A stretch of 64,000 nt of DNA from JASJAR01 sp039198225 (lineage in GTDB: Bacteria > Pseudomonadota > Alphaproteobacteria > Rhodobacterales > Rhodobacteraceae): NCBI GenBank assembly GCA_039198225.1, contig JBCCTQ010000013.1:36954-100953 (forward strand), given 5' to 3'. Every line of letters begins with the position of its first letter. Within the stretch, counting starts at the first letter, position 1. The notes beneath the pieces are model-generated. The model saw nothing but the letters and a program-made list of their open reading frames with translations, did no database searches and was not told the origin of the DNA. Positions 8,075-15,524 of the stretch are shown here, piece after piece. The translations under genes and the position numbers were made by a program.

Positions 8075-9190
8075 ATGCCGCCCGAAATGCCCCACGGCTC
8101 TGCGACATTTCCGTCGCCCGTGGCCCCAATGCCGGCGAAGCGGCCCGACCCGGCCGACCTCTACGCCGCGCTCGACCTTGGCACGAATTCGTGCCGGATG
8201 CTCATCGCTCAGCCGAAGGGCAACCAATTCCATGTGGTCGACAGCTTTTCGAAATCGGTTCAACTGGGCCAGGGTCTTGAGCGGTCAGGGAAATTGTCCC
8301 GGAGCTCGATCCACCGGACGATCCACGCGATGCGGATTTGCAAGAGCAAGCTCATCCAGCACGATGTGAAACGGATGCGTTTGGTGGCCACGGAGGCCTG
8401 TCGGCGAGCAACCAATGGATCAGCCTTCGTCAACCAGATCCGCAAAGAGGCGGGCATGGATCTCGAAATCATCGAGCCCGAGGAAGAAGCGCGCCTGGCG
8501 GTGATCTCTTGCGCGCCTTTGGTTTCGACAAAAACCGAGCAACTTTTGGTGGTCGATATCGGCGGCGGGTCCACCGAGCTTGTCTGGATCGATCTCTCCC
8601 GGGTGCCCCGGATAGATCGCCCGCGGGCGATCATGCGGCTCCATGCGGGCTTTAAGGCCGAAGAGGGCTCGCCGTTTCCCGCCGCCCGGGTGGTCGATTG
8701 GATCTCGGTCCCCTTGGGCGTGGCAACCTTGCGGGACCAGTTTAGCGACGTGGCTGACGATCCGGGGCGTTTTGCGCTGATGAGCTGCTTTTTCGAAGAA
8801 AAACTCGCCGCCTTCTCGCCCTATGCTGCGCCCCAATCGCGGGACGGGTTCCAGGTCATCGGGACCAGCGGGACGGTGACCACGGTCGCGGCGAGCCATC
8901 TCGGGCTGCGCCGCTACGATCGCAACAAGGTCGACGGGCTCCGAATGACGTCCGACCAGATCGACAAGGTGATCCGGTCCTATCTCGAACTTGGGCCCGA
9001 TGGGCGCCGGGCCGATCCGAGGATCGGACGCGACCGCCAGGCCCTCATCATGTCGGGTGCCGCAATCCTCCAGGCGCTCCTTCGGGCCTGGCCCACGGAC
9101 CGGTTGAGCGTGGCGGACCGGGGGCTTAGGGAAGGGCTTCTCTATGCCCAGATGTCGGCCGATGGGGTGTTGGACGACGGGCCCTACTAG
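8075..9190 (+). CDS. ppx: exopolyphosphatase / guanosine pentaphosphatase family (Ppx/GppA)
   Basis: A 371-residue ASKHA-fold phosphatase. Phosphate-binding loops are ALDLGTNSCRMLIA near residue 35 and VVDIGGGSTELVWID near residue 160, with ATEACRRA between them and GTSGTVTTVAA later. Such proteins release phosphate from polyphosphate or convert pppGpp to ppGpp; the sequence does not decide which. The ATG at 8075 has GGAGGG six bases upstream. The C-terminal helical domain of long Ppx is absent, as in the short alphaproteobacterial form. It is followed by two hairpins and then rlmE, a common pair in this group. Confidence 0.88.
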   Translation: MPPEMPHGSATFPSPVAPMPAKRPDPADLYAALDLGTNSCRMLIAQPKGNQFHVVDSFSKSVQLGQGLERSGKLSRSSIHRTIHAMRICKSKLIQHDVKRMRLVATEACRRATNGSAFVNQIRKEAGMDLEIIEPEEEARLAVISCAPLVSTKTEQLLVVDIGGGSTELVWIDLSRVPRIDRPRAIMRLHAGFKAEEGSPFPAARVVDWISVPLGVATLRDQFSDVADDPGRFALMSCFFEEKLAAFSPYAAPQSRDGFQVIGTSGTVTTVAASHLGLRRYDRNKVDGLRMTSDQIDKVIRSYLELGPDGRRADPRIGRDRQALIMSGAAILQALLRAWPTDRLSVADRGLREGLLYAQMSADGVLDDGPY

Positions 9191-9197
9191 GGCGGCG

Positions 9198-9242
9198 CGA
9201 TTTTTCTCCGAAAAATCGGGCGCGTTTTCGGGGCGAAAACGC
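9198..9242. other. two tandem intercistronic hairpins between ppx and rlmE
   Basis: CGATTTTT-CTCCG-AAAAATCG (9198-9218) is followed after three bases by GCGTTTTC-GGGGC-GAAAACGC (9222-9242). Each has a perfect 8-bp stem and a 5-base loop. They fill most of the 69-base gap between the two genes. There is no clean U-tract after either, so processing or partial termination is possible. Confidence 0.7.
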
Positions 9243-9259
9243 CACGCGGAACAGGACGA

Positions 9260-9964
9260 ATGGAAAAGAAAAGCAGCGGACGGGGGGCCAGGGATCTCCG
9301 GGTGAAGGTCAAAACCGCGAGAGGGCGAAAGCTCTCCTCGACCCGTTGGCTCGAACGTCAGTTAAACGATCCTTACGTGCGCCGGGCAAAAGAAGAAGGC
9401 TACCGCGGGCGGGCGGCCTATAAGCTCATCGAACTCGATGATAAATATCGGTTTCTTTTTCCGGGTGCCCGGGTGGTTGATCTCGGCGCCGCGCCTGGCG
9501 GGTGGTCCCAAGTGGCTGTTGCCCGCGCCAATGCGGAAGGCACCAAGGCGGGCAAACCCCAAGGCCGCGTCATCGGCATTGATCTCAAACCCCTCGACCC
9601 GATCCCAGGTGCGGCCTTTGATGTGATGGATTTTCTCGACGAGGGCGCCGACGACCGCCTTAAAGCCTGGCTCGACGGCCCGGCCGATGTGGTGCTTTCT
9701 GACATGGCGGCAGCAGCATCCGGGCATAAACAAACCGATCACTTGCGGATCATCGCCCTTTGCGAGGCGGCCGCGGACCTCGCCTTCGATGTCCTCGCTC
9801 CGGACGGGACCTTTGTTGCCAAGGTCCTCGCTGGCGGGGCGGAAGGCCAGCTTCAAGCCGAACTCAAACGCCGGTTTCAAAAGGTGACCAATGCGAAACC
9901 CCCGGCCTCGCGAGCGGATTCGTCGGAAAAATACGTGGTTGCCCAAGGCTTTAAGGGCGGCTAA
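9260..9964 (+). CDS. rlmE: 23S rRNA (uridine-2'-O)-methyltransferase RlmE/FtsJ
   Basis: A 234-residue SAM-dependent RNA methyltransferase that methylates U2552 (E. coli numbering) of 23S rRNA in the A-loop. The SAM site reads VVDLGAAPGGWSQVA. The K-D-K-E tetrad is visible as K in RAAYKLIELD, D in VVLSDMAAAASGHK, K in TFVAKVLAGG and E in DSSEKYVVAQGF. A basic N-terminal extension (about 35 residues) is typical of alphaproteobacterial members. It lies downstream of ppx with the same orientation. Confidence 0.95.
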   Translation: MEKKSSGRGARDLRVKVKTARGRKLSSTRWLERQLNDPYVRRAKEEGYRGRAAYKLIELDDKYRFLFPGARVVDLGAAPGGWSQVAVARANAEGTKAGKPQGRVIGIDLKPLDPIPGAAFDVMDFLDEGADDRLKAWLDGPADVVLSDMAAAASGHKQTDHLRIIALCEAAADLAFDVLAPDGTFVAKVLAGGAEGQLQAELKRRFQKVTNAKPPASRADSSEKYVVAQGFKGG

Positions 9965-9986
9965 CGCGGCGCGACCTGCGTTGGTC

Positions 9987-10400
9987 TCAGAGCTCTCTGG
10001 ATTTTGTCCGAAAGACAGGTTCGATCCTACTCGACCGTAATGCCGTTCGAAGCTTGGGAGGCAAGGCCGCGTCTGCCGACCAACCGCTCGTGTCTTTGAT
10101 CAAGCGGTGGATCTCAAGGGGCCGCGTCGCACAGGATCTCAGACGCTCAACTGACGCCTCGCTAAGCGCATAGATCGGCACGCCCGCCTTCGCGGCACTT
10201 TGGATCCGTTGCAGCATCTTTTGTTTGTAACCCGCCCGGTCGGGGCCGAGCTCAAACACGATCTCTGCACCTCCCACCACAGCGGAGATGCTGCCCTTCC
10301 CAGGCTCAAACTGGGCCACATCCCATCCGGCGTTTTTCAACCGTTGGGCAAGTTCCGAGCCTGTCTGTGGTCCGGGAGCGATGATCGCAGCTTTGGGCAA
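9987..10400 (-). CDS. hypothetical protein
   Basis: A 137-residue soluble protein that I do not recognise. The N-terminus MPKAAIIAPGPQTGSELAQRL looks like the first beta-alpha unit of a Rossmann-like fold, and SAVVGGAEIVFELGPDRAGYKQKM looks like another. The C-terminal third is basic. The start at 10400 would be a TTG with no clear ribosome site, 17 bases after the aldo/keto reductase stop, so the true start is unsure. It may be co-transcribed with that gene. Confidence 0.5.
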   Translation of the reverse strand: MPKAAIIAPGPQTGSELAQRLKNAGWDVAQFEPGKGSISAVVGGAEIVFELGPDRAGYKQKMLQRIQSAAKAGVPIYALSEASVERLRSCATRPLEIHRLIKDTSGWSADAALPPKLRTALRSSRIEPVFRTKSREL

Positions 10401-10417
10401 GGCGGGGCTACCGGGCC

Positions 10418-11461
10418 TTAATAGGGCATCGGATGGGCCCGGTGGGCCTTGTTGATCTCCGCAACGACCTGGTCCGGCAACTCAAGATCTGCCGCCGCCA
10501 ACGCGGCCTCCAATTGCGCCATCGTCGTTGCCCCGAATATCGGTATCGTCGGGAAGGGCCGGGTCCAGCACCAGGCGAGCGACATCGCTACTGGGTCGAG
10601 GCCGTGGGTTTTGGCGATGTCGAGATAGGCATCGACGGCCTTAAAGGTGCGGGGTCCGACCCGTCCGCCGAGATTGGCGCCGATACTGCCCCGCGAGCCT
10701 TCTGGGACGGCACCCCCTTGGTATTTGCCGCTCAAAAGCCCGCAGGCCAGGGGCGAGAAGGCCAAAAGCGTGACGTCTTCGTTCACGGCAAGTTCCGCAA
10801 GATCCGTGTCGTAGAGCCGGCAGAGAAGCGAGTATTCGTTCTGGATCGACGCCATGCGGGGCAGGCCTTTTTCTTCGGCCAAGCGCAGCCATTGGGCTGT
10901 GCCCCAGGCGCTTTCATTGGAAAGCCCCACATGGCGGATCTTGCCGGCCTTTACCTCAGCCGCGAGGGCCTCGAGGACCTCTTCCATATGGTCGAGCGTT
11001 TCGGCCCGGTTCTGGTGCGAGGGATCATAGGTCCAATTTTGGCGGAACATGTAGGAGCCGCGGGTGGGCCAATGGAGTTGGTAGAGGTCGATGTAATCGG
11101 TCTGGAGCCGGCGGAGCGACGCGTCCACACAGAGCGGGACCTCGGTTTTGTCATAGCCTTTGCCGCCCCTGACCGTGCCGCCATTGGGCCCGCTGATCTT
11201 GGTGGCGATGATCCAGTCTTTGCGGCGCCCGCTCTTGGCGTTCCACGTGCCGATGAGTTCTTCGGTGCGCCCCACCGTCTCGGGCTTAAGCGGTGTTGTG
11301 GGATACATTTCCGCCGTGTCCATGAAGTTGATGCCGGCATCACCGGCCCGGTCGATCTGGCTATGGGCCTCGGCTTCGGTGTTTTGGCTGCCCCAGGTCA
11401 TGGTGCCGAGGCACAGGGCACTCACATCAAGGCCAGTCTGGCCGAGTTTCTGCATCCGCAT
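10418..11461 (-). CDS. aldo/keto reductase (Tas-like)
   Basis: A 347-residue NADPH-dependent oxidoreductase of the aldo/keto reductase superfamily. The catalytic tetrad is visible as Asp and Tyr in FMDTAEMYP, Lys in WIIATKISG and His in YQLHWPTR. The later PIFGATTMAQLEAAL is the usual NADP-binding stretch. The insertion after the catalytic His (RGSYMFRQNWTYDP) and the N-terminus QKLGQTGLDVSALCLGTMTWG resemble the Tas group. The ATG at 11461 has AAGGAGA eight bases upstream; a second ATG lies two codons in. Substrate unknown. Confidence 0.88.
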   Translation of the reverse strand: MRMQKLGQTGLDVSALCLGTMTWGSQNTEAEAHSQIDRAGDAGINFMDTAEMYPTTPLKPETVGRTEELIGTWNAKSGRRKDWIIATKISGPNGGTVRGGKGYDKTEVPLCVDASLRRLQTDYIDLYQLHWPTRGSYMFRQNWTYDPSHQNRAETLDHMEEVLEALAAEVKAGKIRHVGLSNESAWGTAQWLRLAEEKGLPRMASIQNEYSLLCRLYDTDLAELAVNEDVTLLAFSPLACGLLSGKYQGGAVPEGSRGSIGANLGGRVGPRTFKAVDAYLDIAKTHGLDPVAMSLAWCWTRPFPTIPIFGATTMAQLEAALAAADLELPDQVVAEINKAHRAHPMPY

Positions 11462-11594
11462 GGGGCGCGTCTCCTTTGGGAATGGAGAAACCCTTAGCGC
11501 TTGGGATTTTGTGCGCAAGCGGAGATGGTGAGGCATCAGGGTCGAAGGCTTAGATCAAGTTCGGGACGGGTGAGGCGAGAGGAAATCCTCTTGA

Positions 11595-11609
11595 GAACAA
11601 AAATAGAAC
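11595..11609 (+). promoter_or_regulatory. LexA (SOS) box
   Basis: GAAC-AAAAATA-GAAC is a perfect GAAC-N7-GAAC direct repeat, the reverse form of the alphaproteobacterial LexA site GTTC-N7-GTTC. It ends 16 bases before the imuA start, where it would block transcription until DNA damage. Confidence 0.85.
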
Positions 11610-11625
11610 ATTGTAGGTGTAGGCC

Positions 11626-12351
11626 ATGTCTGCCGCCGCCGCCCCGCATCTTCTCACCCGTTTTCCGAGCGGATCTGCCGCCCGGAGGCCCGGTTCGGGC
11701 GAGATCCGGTTTCTGGCCGATCTCGCGCTCGCCCCGGCCCGGGTCCATGAGGCCTGCGGGGCGGCCCGGCATACATTCGCCCTGATCCTGGCAGCGGCCC
11801 TTCGGGGGCCGATCCTTTGGATCGCGCCTGAGCGTCGGCCAGAGGCGCTCCATGGGCCGGGGATCAAGCGGTTTGTGGATCCTGCCCGGTTTATTTTTAT
11901 CACCCCGAAACGCGACGACGAGGTGCTTTGGGTGATGGAAGAGGCGCTTCGGGCGGGATCGGTGCCTTTCGTGGTGGCAGATCTGCCTGGCCCGCCGGGA
12001 TTGACCCCGGTGCGTCGGCTTCATCTGGCGGCCGAAACCGGAGCCGGGGAGGGGCACGGGGCGCCGCTCGGCCTCCTCCTGACCCCTGGGGAGGGCGGGG
12101 CGCCCGGGATCGAGACCCGTTGGGAGATGCGCGCCCGCCATGGCACGGCGGGCAAACGCGCCTGGAGCCTTCACCGCCGCCGGGCCCGGACCTTGCCGGA
12201 AAAAGCCTGGCATGTGGGGATCGAACGCGGGCGTTTCACCTTGGAGGGCCCTTGGAACGAGCGCGCGGCCGGTGAGATTTCCCAGCCTTCAAGCGTCGTG
12301 CGGGAACCTCTGACGCAGGAGCCTCCAGCGGGAGTATTTTTCCCAGGATGA
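11626..12351 (+). CDS. imuA: ImuA-like SOS mutagenesis accessory protein, orphan
   Basis: A 241-residue RecA-like protein without a clear Walker A. Segments such as ALRGPILWIAPE, DEVLWVMEEALRAG, PFVVADLPG and LTPVRRLHLAAE-G with PLGLLLTP-GGAPGIETRWEM fit the ImuA family, which acts with ImuB and DnaE2 in error-prone repair. The LexA box just upstream supports SOS control. The usual partner imuB is absent: a repeat and then dgt on the opposite strand follow. The last residues (PPAGVFFPG) and the stop are encoded by the long-form repeat at 12321-12354, which suggests the original 3' end was replaced or run into by the repeat. Confidence 0.75.
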   Translation: MSAAAAPHLLTRFPSGSAARRPGSGEIRFLADLALAPARVHEACGAARHTFALILAAALRGPILWIAPERRPEALHGPGIKRFVDPARFIFITPKRDDEVLWVMEEALRAGSVPFVVADLPGPPGLTPVRRLHLAAETGAGEGHGAPLGLLLTPGEGGAPGIETRWEMRARHGTAGKRAWSLHRRRARTLPEKAWHVGIERGRFTLEGPWNERAAGEISQPSSVVREPLTQEPPAGVFFPG

Positions 12352-12354
12352 AGC
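12321..12354 (+). repeat. long-form intergenic repeat, copy B
   Basis: CTCC-AGCG-GGAG mini-stem followed by TATTTTTCCCAGGATGAAGC. It differs by one base in about 31 from the minus-strand copy at 28841-28871. It supplies the last nine codons and stop of imuA and has the same orientation as that gene. Confidence 0.8.
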
Positions 12355-12407
12355 AGGGGAGCGCGCCATGCCTTCGAAAAACCGCTTCAGAGCGAAGGCC
12401 GCAAACC

Positions 12408-12430
12408 CTTCATCTCTTCAAAAATACGCA
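12408..12430 (-). repeat. short-form intergenic repeat, copy C
   Basis: On the minus strand this is identical to copy A over 23 bases. It lies 36 bases downstream of the dgt stop in the same orientation as dgt. With the preceding A it opens a 14-codon frame beginning MRIFEEMK. Confidence 0.85.
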
Positions 12431-12466
12431 TATACCAACACCGCCAAACCGCGGGACGATCGGCGG

Positions 12467-13633
12467 TTACCGCCAGGCGTCGAGCGCCGATCTGCCATCG
12501 CCGGCCAATCGCGCGTGGCTTTGAAGAGCGAAACGGTCGGTCATCCCGGCGATATAGTCGCAAACGATGCGGGCCAATGCGACATCGGATTGGACCTCGG
12601 CCACGTCTTTCCGCCATTGCTTGGGCAAGCGGGCCGGTGCGGCCATCAGGAGCGGAAAGAGGCCGTCAACCACCTCGGTGACCTCCGCGCGCATCTTCAC
12701 AACCGACGGGGCGCGGTACATGCGCTCAAACAAAAAGCGCCGGATGACTTTCAGATCTTCAAAGACGGGCTCTGAAAACCGGATGAGCCCCCGCCCGGCC
12801 AGCCGCACGTCATCCGCGGATTGGGGCACGATCTCGGCCAGGCGGTTTTGGGCAAAGGCGATCACATCCTCCACCAAAAGCCCGAAAAACCGCCGCAGCG
12901 CTTCGTGGCGACGGCGATAGTAATTCAAGCCAGGGTAATGGTGATCGACCGCGGCAAAGCAGCCATCCAACAGGGGTAGCTCTGCCAATTCATCGGTGGA
13001 GAAAAGCTCGGCCCGGAGCCCGTCATGGAGATCGTGGTGGTTATAGGCCACATCGTCCGAGATCGCCGCCACCTGGGCTTCGGCGCTGGCGAATGTGCCG
13101 AGTTCGAGGTCATGGAGCGCGTTGTACTCGGCCAGGGCCCAGGGCAGGTCGCCGGTTACCGGACCGTTATGTTTTGCAATTCCTTCAAGGGTTTCCCAGG
13201 TGAGGTTCAACCCGTCAAAATCCGCGTAATGGCGCTCGAGCGAGGTGACGATGCGGAGCGCCTGGGCGTTGTGGTCAAACCCGCCATAGGGCGCCATCAG
13301 CCGTTGCAGCGCCTCTTCGCCGGTATGGCCAAAAGGTGGATGGCCGAGATCATGGGCCAGCGCCAGGGCCTCGGTGAGTTCTCCGTTCAATCCAAGCGCC
13401 CCCGAAATCGTCCGCGCCACCTGGGCCACTTCGATCGAATGGGTGAGCCGCGTGCGGAAATAATCGCCCTCATGTTCGATAAAAACCTGGGTTTTGTGTT
13501 TGAGGCGCCGGAAGGCGGAGGCATGGATGATGCGGTCGCGGTCGCGCTGAAAACACGAGCGGAACGTGCTTTCCTCTTCGGCAAAGCGCCGGCCCCGGGA
13601 CGCGTCGGGGCTTGATGCAAATGGGGCCGCGAT
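12467..13633 (-). CDS. dgt: deoxyguanosinetriphosphate triphosphohydrolase-like protein
   Basis: An HD-domain nucleotidase of about 388 residues that cleaves dNTPs to nucleoside and triphosphate. Conserved blocks are FQRDRDRIIHASAFRRLKHK, TRLTHSIEVAQVARTI and the HD pair in ALAHDLGHPPFGHTGE, followed by NAQALRIVTSLE. Homologues begin about eight residues before SRGRR. Here that point falls on ATC (13631-13633), six bases after a strong AAGGGAGG. No in-frame ATG, GTG or TTG lies near; the next is an ATG at 13726, which would reach almost to the erpA start and leave no room for promoters. The start is therefore a rare ATC or a sequence error. Confidence 0.85.
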   Translation of the reverse strand: MAAPFASSPDASRGRRFAEEESTFRSCFQRDRDRIIHASAFRRLKHKTQVFIEHEGDYFRTRLTHSIEVAQVARTISGALGLNGELTEALALAHDLGHPPFGHTGEEALQRLMAPYGGFDHNAQALRIVTSLERHYADFDGLNLTWETLEGIAKHNGPVTGDLPWALAEYNALHDLELGTFASAEAQVAAISDDVAYNHHDLHDGLRAELFSTDELAELPLLDGCFAAVDHHYPGLNYYRRRHEALRRFFGLLVEDVIAFAQNRLAEIVPQSADDVRLAGRGLIRFSEPVFEDLKVIRRFLFERMYRAPSVVKMRAEVTEVVDGLFPLLMAAPARLPKQWRKDVAEVQSDVALARIVCDYIAGMTDRFALQSHARLAGDGRSALDAWR

Positions 13634-13743
13634 GACCGGCCTCCCTTGAGAGACTGCGCGCCACCTCCTATACTTGTGTCTCCGGCGAGCGCCACCGGGA
13701 AGGTGCTGGCGCGGTTTGCCAAACATTAAAGGGCGATCGAGCC

Positions 13744-14079
13744 ATGAATATCGCGATCCTGCCACCCAAAGTGACCGACCGGGCCTTTGAACGCCTGGCC
13801 GAGATCAATGGGGCGAGTGAAGGCGGGCAGGGCCTCAGGGTGGCGGTTGAAGGCGGCGGATGTTCCGGGTTTCAATACGATTTCCGCCTCGATGCGCCGG
13901 CCGCAGACGATCTTGTGCTCGAAAAAGCCGGTCAAAAAGTGCTGATCGACCCGGTGTCGCTGCCATTCCTTGAAAACGCAGTAATCGACTTTTCCGACGA
14001 GCTCATCGGGGCGCGGTTCACGATCGAGAACCCGAATGCAAGCTCGAGTTGCGGCTGCGGCACGTCGTTTTCGATGTAG
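13744..14079 (+). CDS. erpA: iron-sulfur cluster insertion protein ErpA
   Basis: A 111-residue A-type carrier protein that hands Fe-S clusters to apo-enzymes. The three conserved cysteines are Cys40 in EGGGCSGFQY and Cys103/Cys105 in SSCGCGTSFS. The length and C-terminus are normal. It is divergent from dgt, the usual arrangement in Rhodobacteraceae, with about 110 bases between the two expected starts. Confidence 0.93.
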   Translation: MNIAILPPKVTDRAFERLAEINGASEGGQGLRVAVEGGGCSGFQYDFRLDAPAADDLVLEKAGQKVLIDPVSLPFLENAVIDFSDELIGARFTIENPNASSSCGCGTSFSM

Positions 14080-14165
14080 CCGGCCTTGGGGCGTCTCTCC
14101 GTCGGGCGCTTGGTCGGCTTAGTCCTTCTCAGTGAAGTTGCTCTGAGACGTGCGAGGGGACGCCC

Positions 14166-14783
14166 TTAGCGGGCCTTGCCTAAAAACACATAGCCCATGC
14201 TCGTCCGGCTCGGCGGACCGGCCACAAAAGGGATGGCGCGCCCCTTTAGCCCAGCCGCATCGCCCCACGACAGCACGGCTTCCGGCGCGTAGGCCCGATG
14301 CTGCCAGAGGGTTCTGAGAAGGGCTGTACACCAATGGGGGCGCGAGACCGCCAAAAGAAGTGTGCCTTCGGGAGCCAGAAAGCGACTGAGTGCGGCGAGG
14401 ATTTCGGCCGGGTTGTCAAAGTGTTCGATCACATGGCCTGCGAGGATCACGTCGTAGCGGCCCGTCGCTGAATTCAGCTCAGCAAGGTCGCGATAGGTGT
14501 TACCCACCCGAGCACCAGCGCGGCCCAAGGTGCGTCCGGCTTCGGCCAGCATCGCGTCGGAAACGTCCAAGAGATCGATGCGCGCAATATCGTGACTTGA
14601 GGCCATTGCTTCGGAGAGGGCGCCCGATCCGCAGCCAAAGTCGAGGCAGGGGCCCAGTTGCCAGGGAATATCAGCGGCTGTGACCAAGTCGCCGTAGGCG
14701 GCGGGATAACCCAACCGGGCGATTTTGCTTCCCCAAGTGGGGGCGACACGATCGTAGCGGGCGGCAAGTTGGGCAGCGAACAT
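14166..14783 (-). CDS. class I SAM-dependent methyltransferase
   Basis: A 205-residue cytosolic methyltransferase. The SAM-binding motif I is PCLDFGCGSGALSEAM, followed by IDLLDVSDAML (motif II acidic residue) and YDVILAGHVIEHFDNP (motif IV). The acceptor is unknown. The ATG at 14783 has AAGGGGGGA upstream; a TTG nine codons earlier falls inside an operator and is less likely. It is divergent from a MarR regulator, and one operator lies 22 bases before its start, so it is probably repressed by that protein. Confidence 0.8.
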   Translation of the reverse strand: MFAAQLAARYDRVAPTWGSKIARLGYPAAYGDLVTAADIPWQLGPCLDFGCGSGALSEAMASSHDIARIDLLDVSDAMLAEAGRTLGRAGARVGNTYRDLAELNSATGRYDVILAGHVIEHFDNPAEILAALSRFLAPEGTLLLAVSRPHWCTALLRTLWQHRAYAPEAVLSWGDAAGLKGRAIPFVAGPPSRTSMGYVFLGKAR

Positions 14784-14805
14784 AGGGATCCCCCCTTCGG
14801 AAACC

Positions 14806-14820
14806 GTCAAGTTGATTGAC
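14806..14820. promoter_or_regulatory. MarR operator 1 (GTCAA-N5-TTGAC)
   Basis: Perfect palindrome GTCAA-GTTGA-TTGAC in the divergent intergenic region, close to the methyltransferase start. It has the same half-sites and spacing as the two sites nearer the marR gene. Confidence 0.7.
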
Positions 14821-14848
14821 GAAGTTCCTACACCTCGCCATCAAATAC

Positions 14849-14863
14849 GTCAAGCAACTTGAC
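14849..14863. promoter_or_regulatory. MarR operator 2 (GTCAA-N5-TTGAC)
   Basis: Perfect palindrome GTCAA-GCAAC-TTGAC. Its right half overlaps a TTGACA -35 element (14859-14864) for the rightward marR gene, suggesting autorepression. Confidence 0.75.
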
Positions 14864-14870
14864 AATATCC

Positions 14871-14885
14871 GTCAAACAGCTTGAT
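14871..14885. promoter_or_regulatory. MarR operator 3 (GTCAA-N5-TTGAT)
   Basis: Palindrome GTCAA-ACAGC-TTGAT with one mismatch, exactly 22 bases (two helical turns) from operator 2. It lies between the -35 and a weak -10 (GATAAA) of the marR promoter. Confidence 0.7.
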
Positions 14886-14911
14886 AAATTCACCGGAATC
14901 TGGAGGTCAAA

Positions 14912-15382
14912 GTGGCCGACGACGCAGACATCGTCCTCATCGACCATATTGGGCTGGCCCTTTGGCGCGCAGCTGAGGCTTGGAAAGCCACCTATATGGA
15001 GCGGATGGCAGATAACGGTTACGAGTGGTTCCTCGGAGCAGGGGCCGCGGTGTTACCCCATATAGGACCGAATGGTGCACGCCCGGCCGACATTGCGCGG
15101 AAACTCGGCGTGTCGCGCCAAGCAGTCCAGCAACTTCTGGATGCGCTCGAAAAAGACCGCGTGATCGACCGCCACCCCGACCCTGAGGACAGGCGCGCCC
15201 GGATTGTGCGTTTTACACCCCTGGGTGCGGCCGCCCACCGGGCAGGCAATCGGGTAAAGCAGACCCTCGAAGGGGAATTCGAAGAGATACTCGGCCGAGA
15301 TCGCTTGGATCGCCTGCGCCAGGACCTGGAGGATGCGCGGGCGTTCTTTGAGAAAGAACGACTGGAGAACGAGGGCGCCTAG
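14912..15382 (+). CDS. MarR-family transcriptional regulator
   Basis: A 156-residue winged-helix regulator. The recognition region GARPADIARKLGVSRQAVQQLLDALEKDRVIDR is followed by the wing HPDPEDRRARIVRFTPLGAA, the D-R-R-A wing signature of MarR. The GTG start at 14912 is preceded by GGAGG at a normal distance. Dimerisation helices are at both ends. Three GTCAA-N5-TTGAC palindromes lie between it and the divergent methyltransferase gene, so it probably represses both genes. The ligand is unknown. Confidence 0.88.
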   Translation: MADDADIVLIDHIGLALWRAAEAWKATYMERMADNGYEWFLGAGAAVLPHIGPNGARPADIARKLGVSRQAVQQLLDALEKDRVIDRHPDPEDRRARIVRFTPLGAAAHRAGNRVKQTLEGEFEEILGRDRLDRLRQDLEDARAFFEKERLENEGA

Positions 15383-15524
15383 GGCTTCTTGCACTAACGT
15401 CGGTCCGGGTACCGGGTACCCGTGAGCCACGGGCCGGGCGGGCAAGACATATCCATGGTGGGCCCAAAACATGCTGGCATGCCCATGCCCTTGCATCGGG
15501 CCGTATGGCGGTCGAGAAGGGACC

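Noticed and set aside
15403..15422. CGGGTAC-CGG-GTACCCG hairpin after the marR gene as a terminator
   Set aside because: Short stem with a three-base loop and no U-tract.
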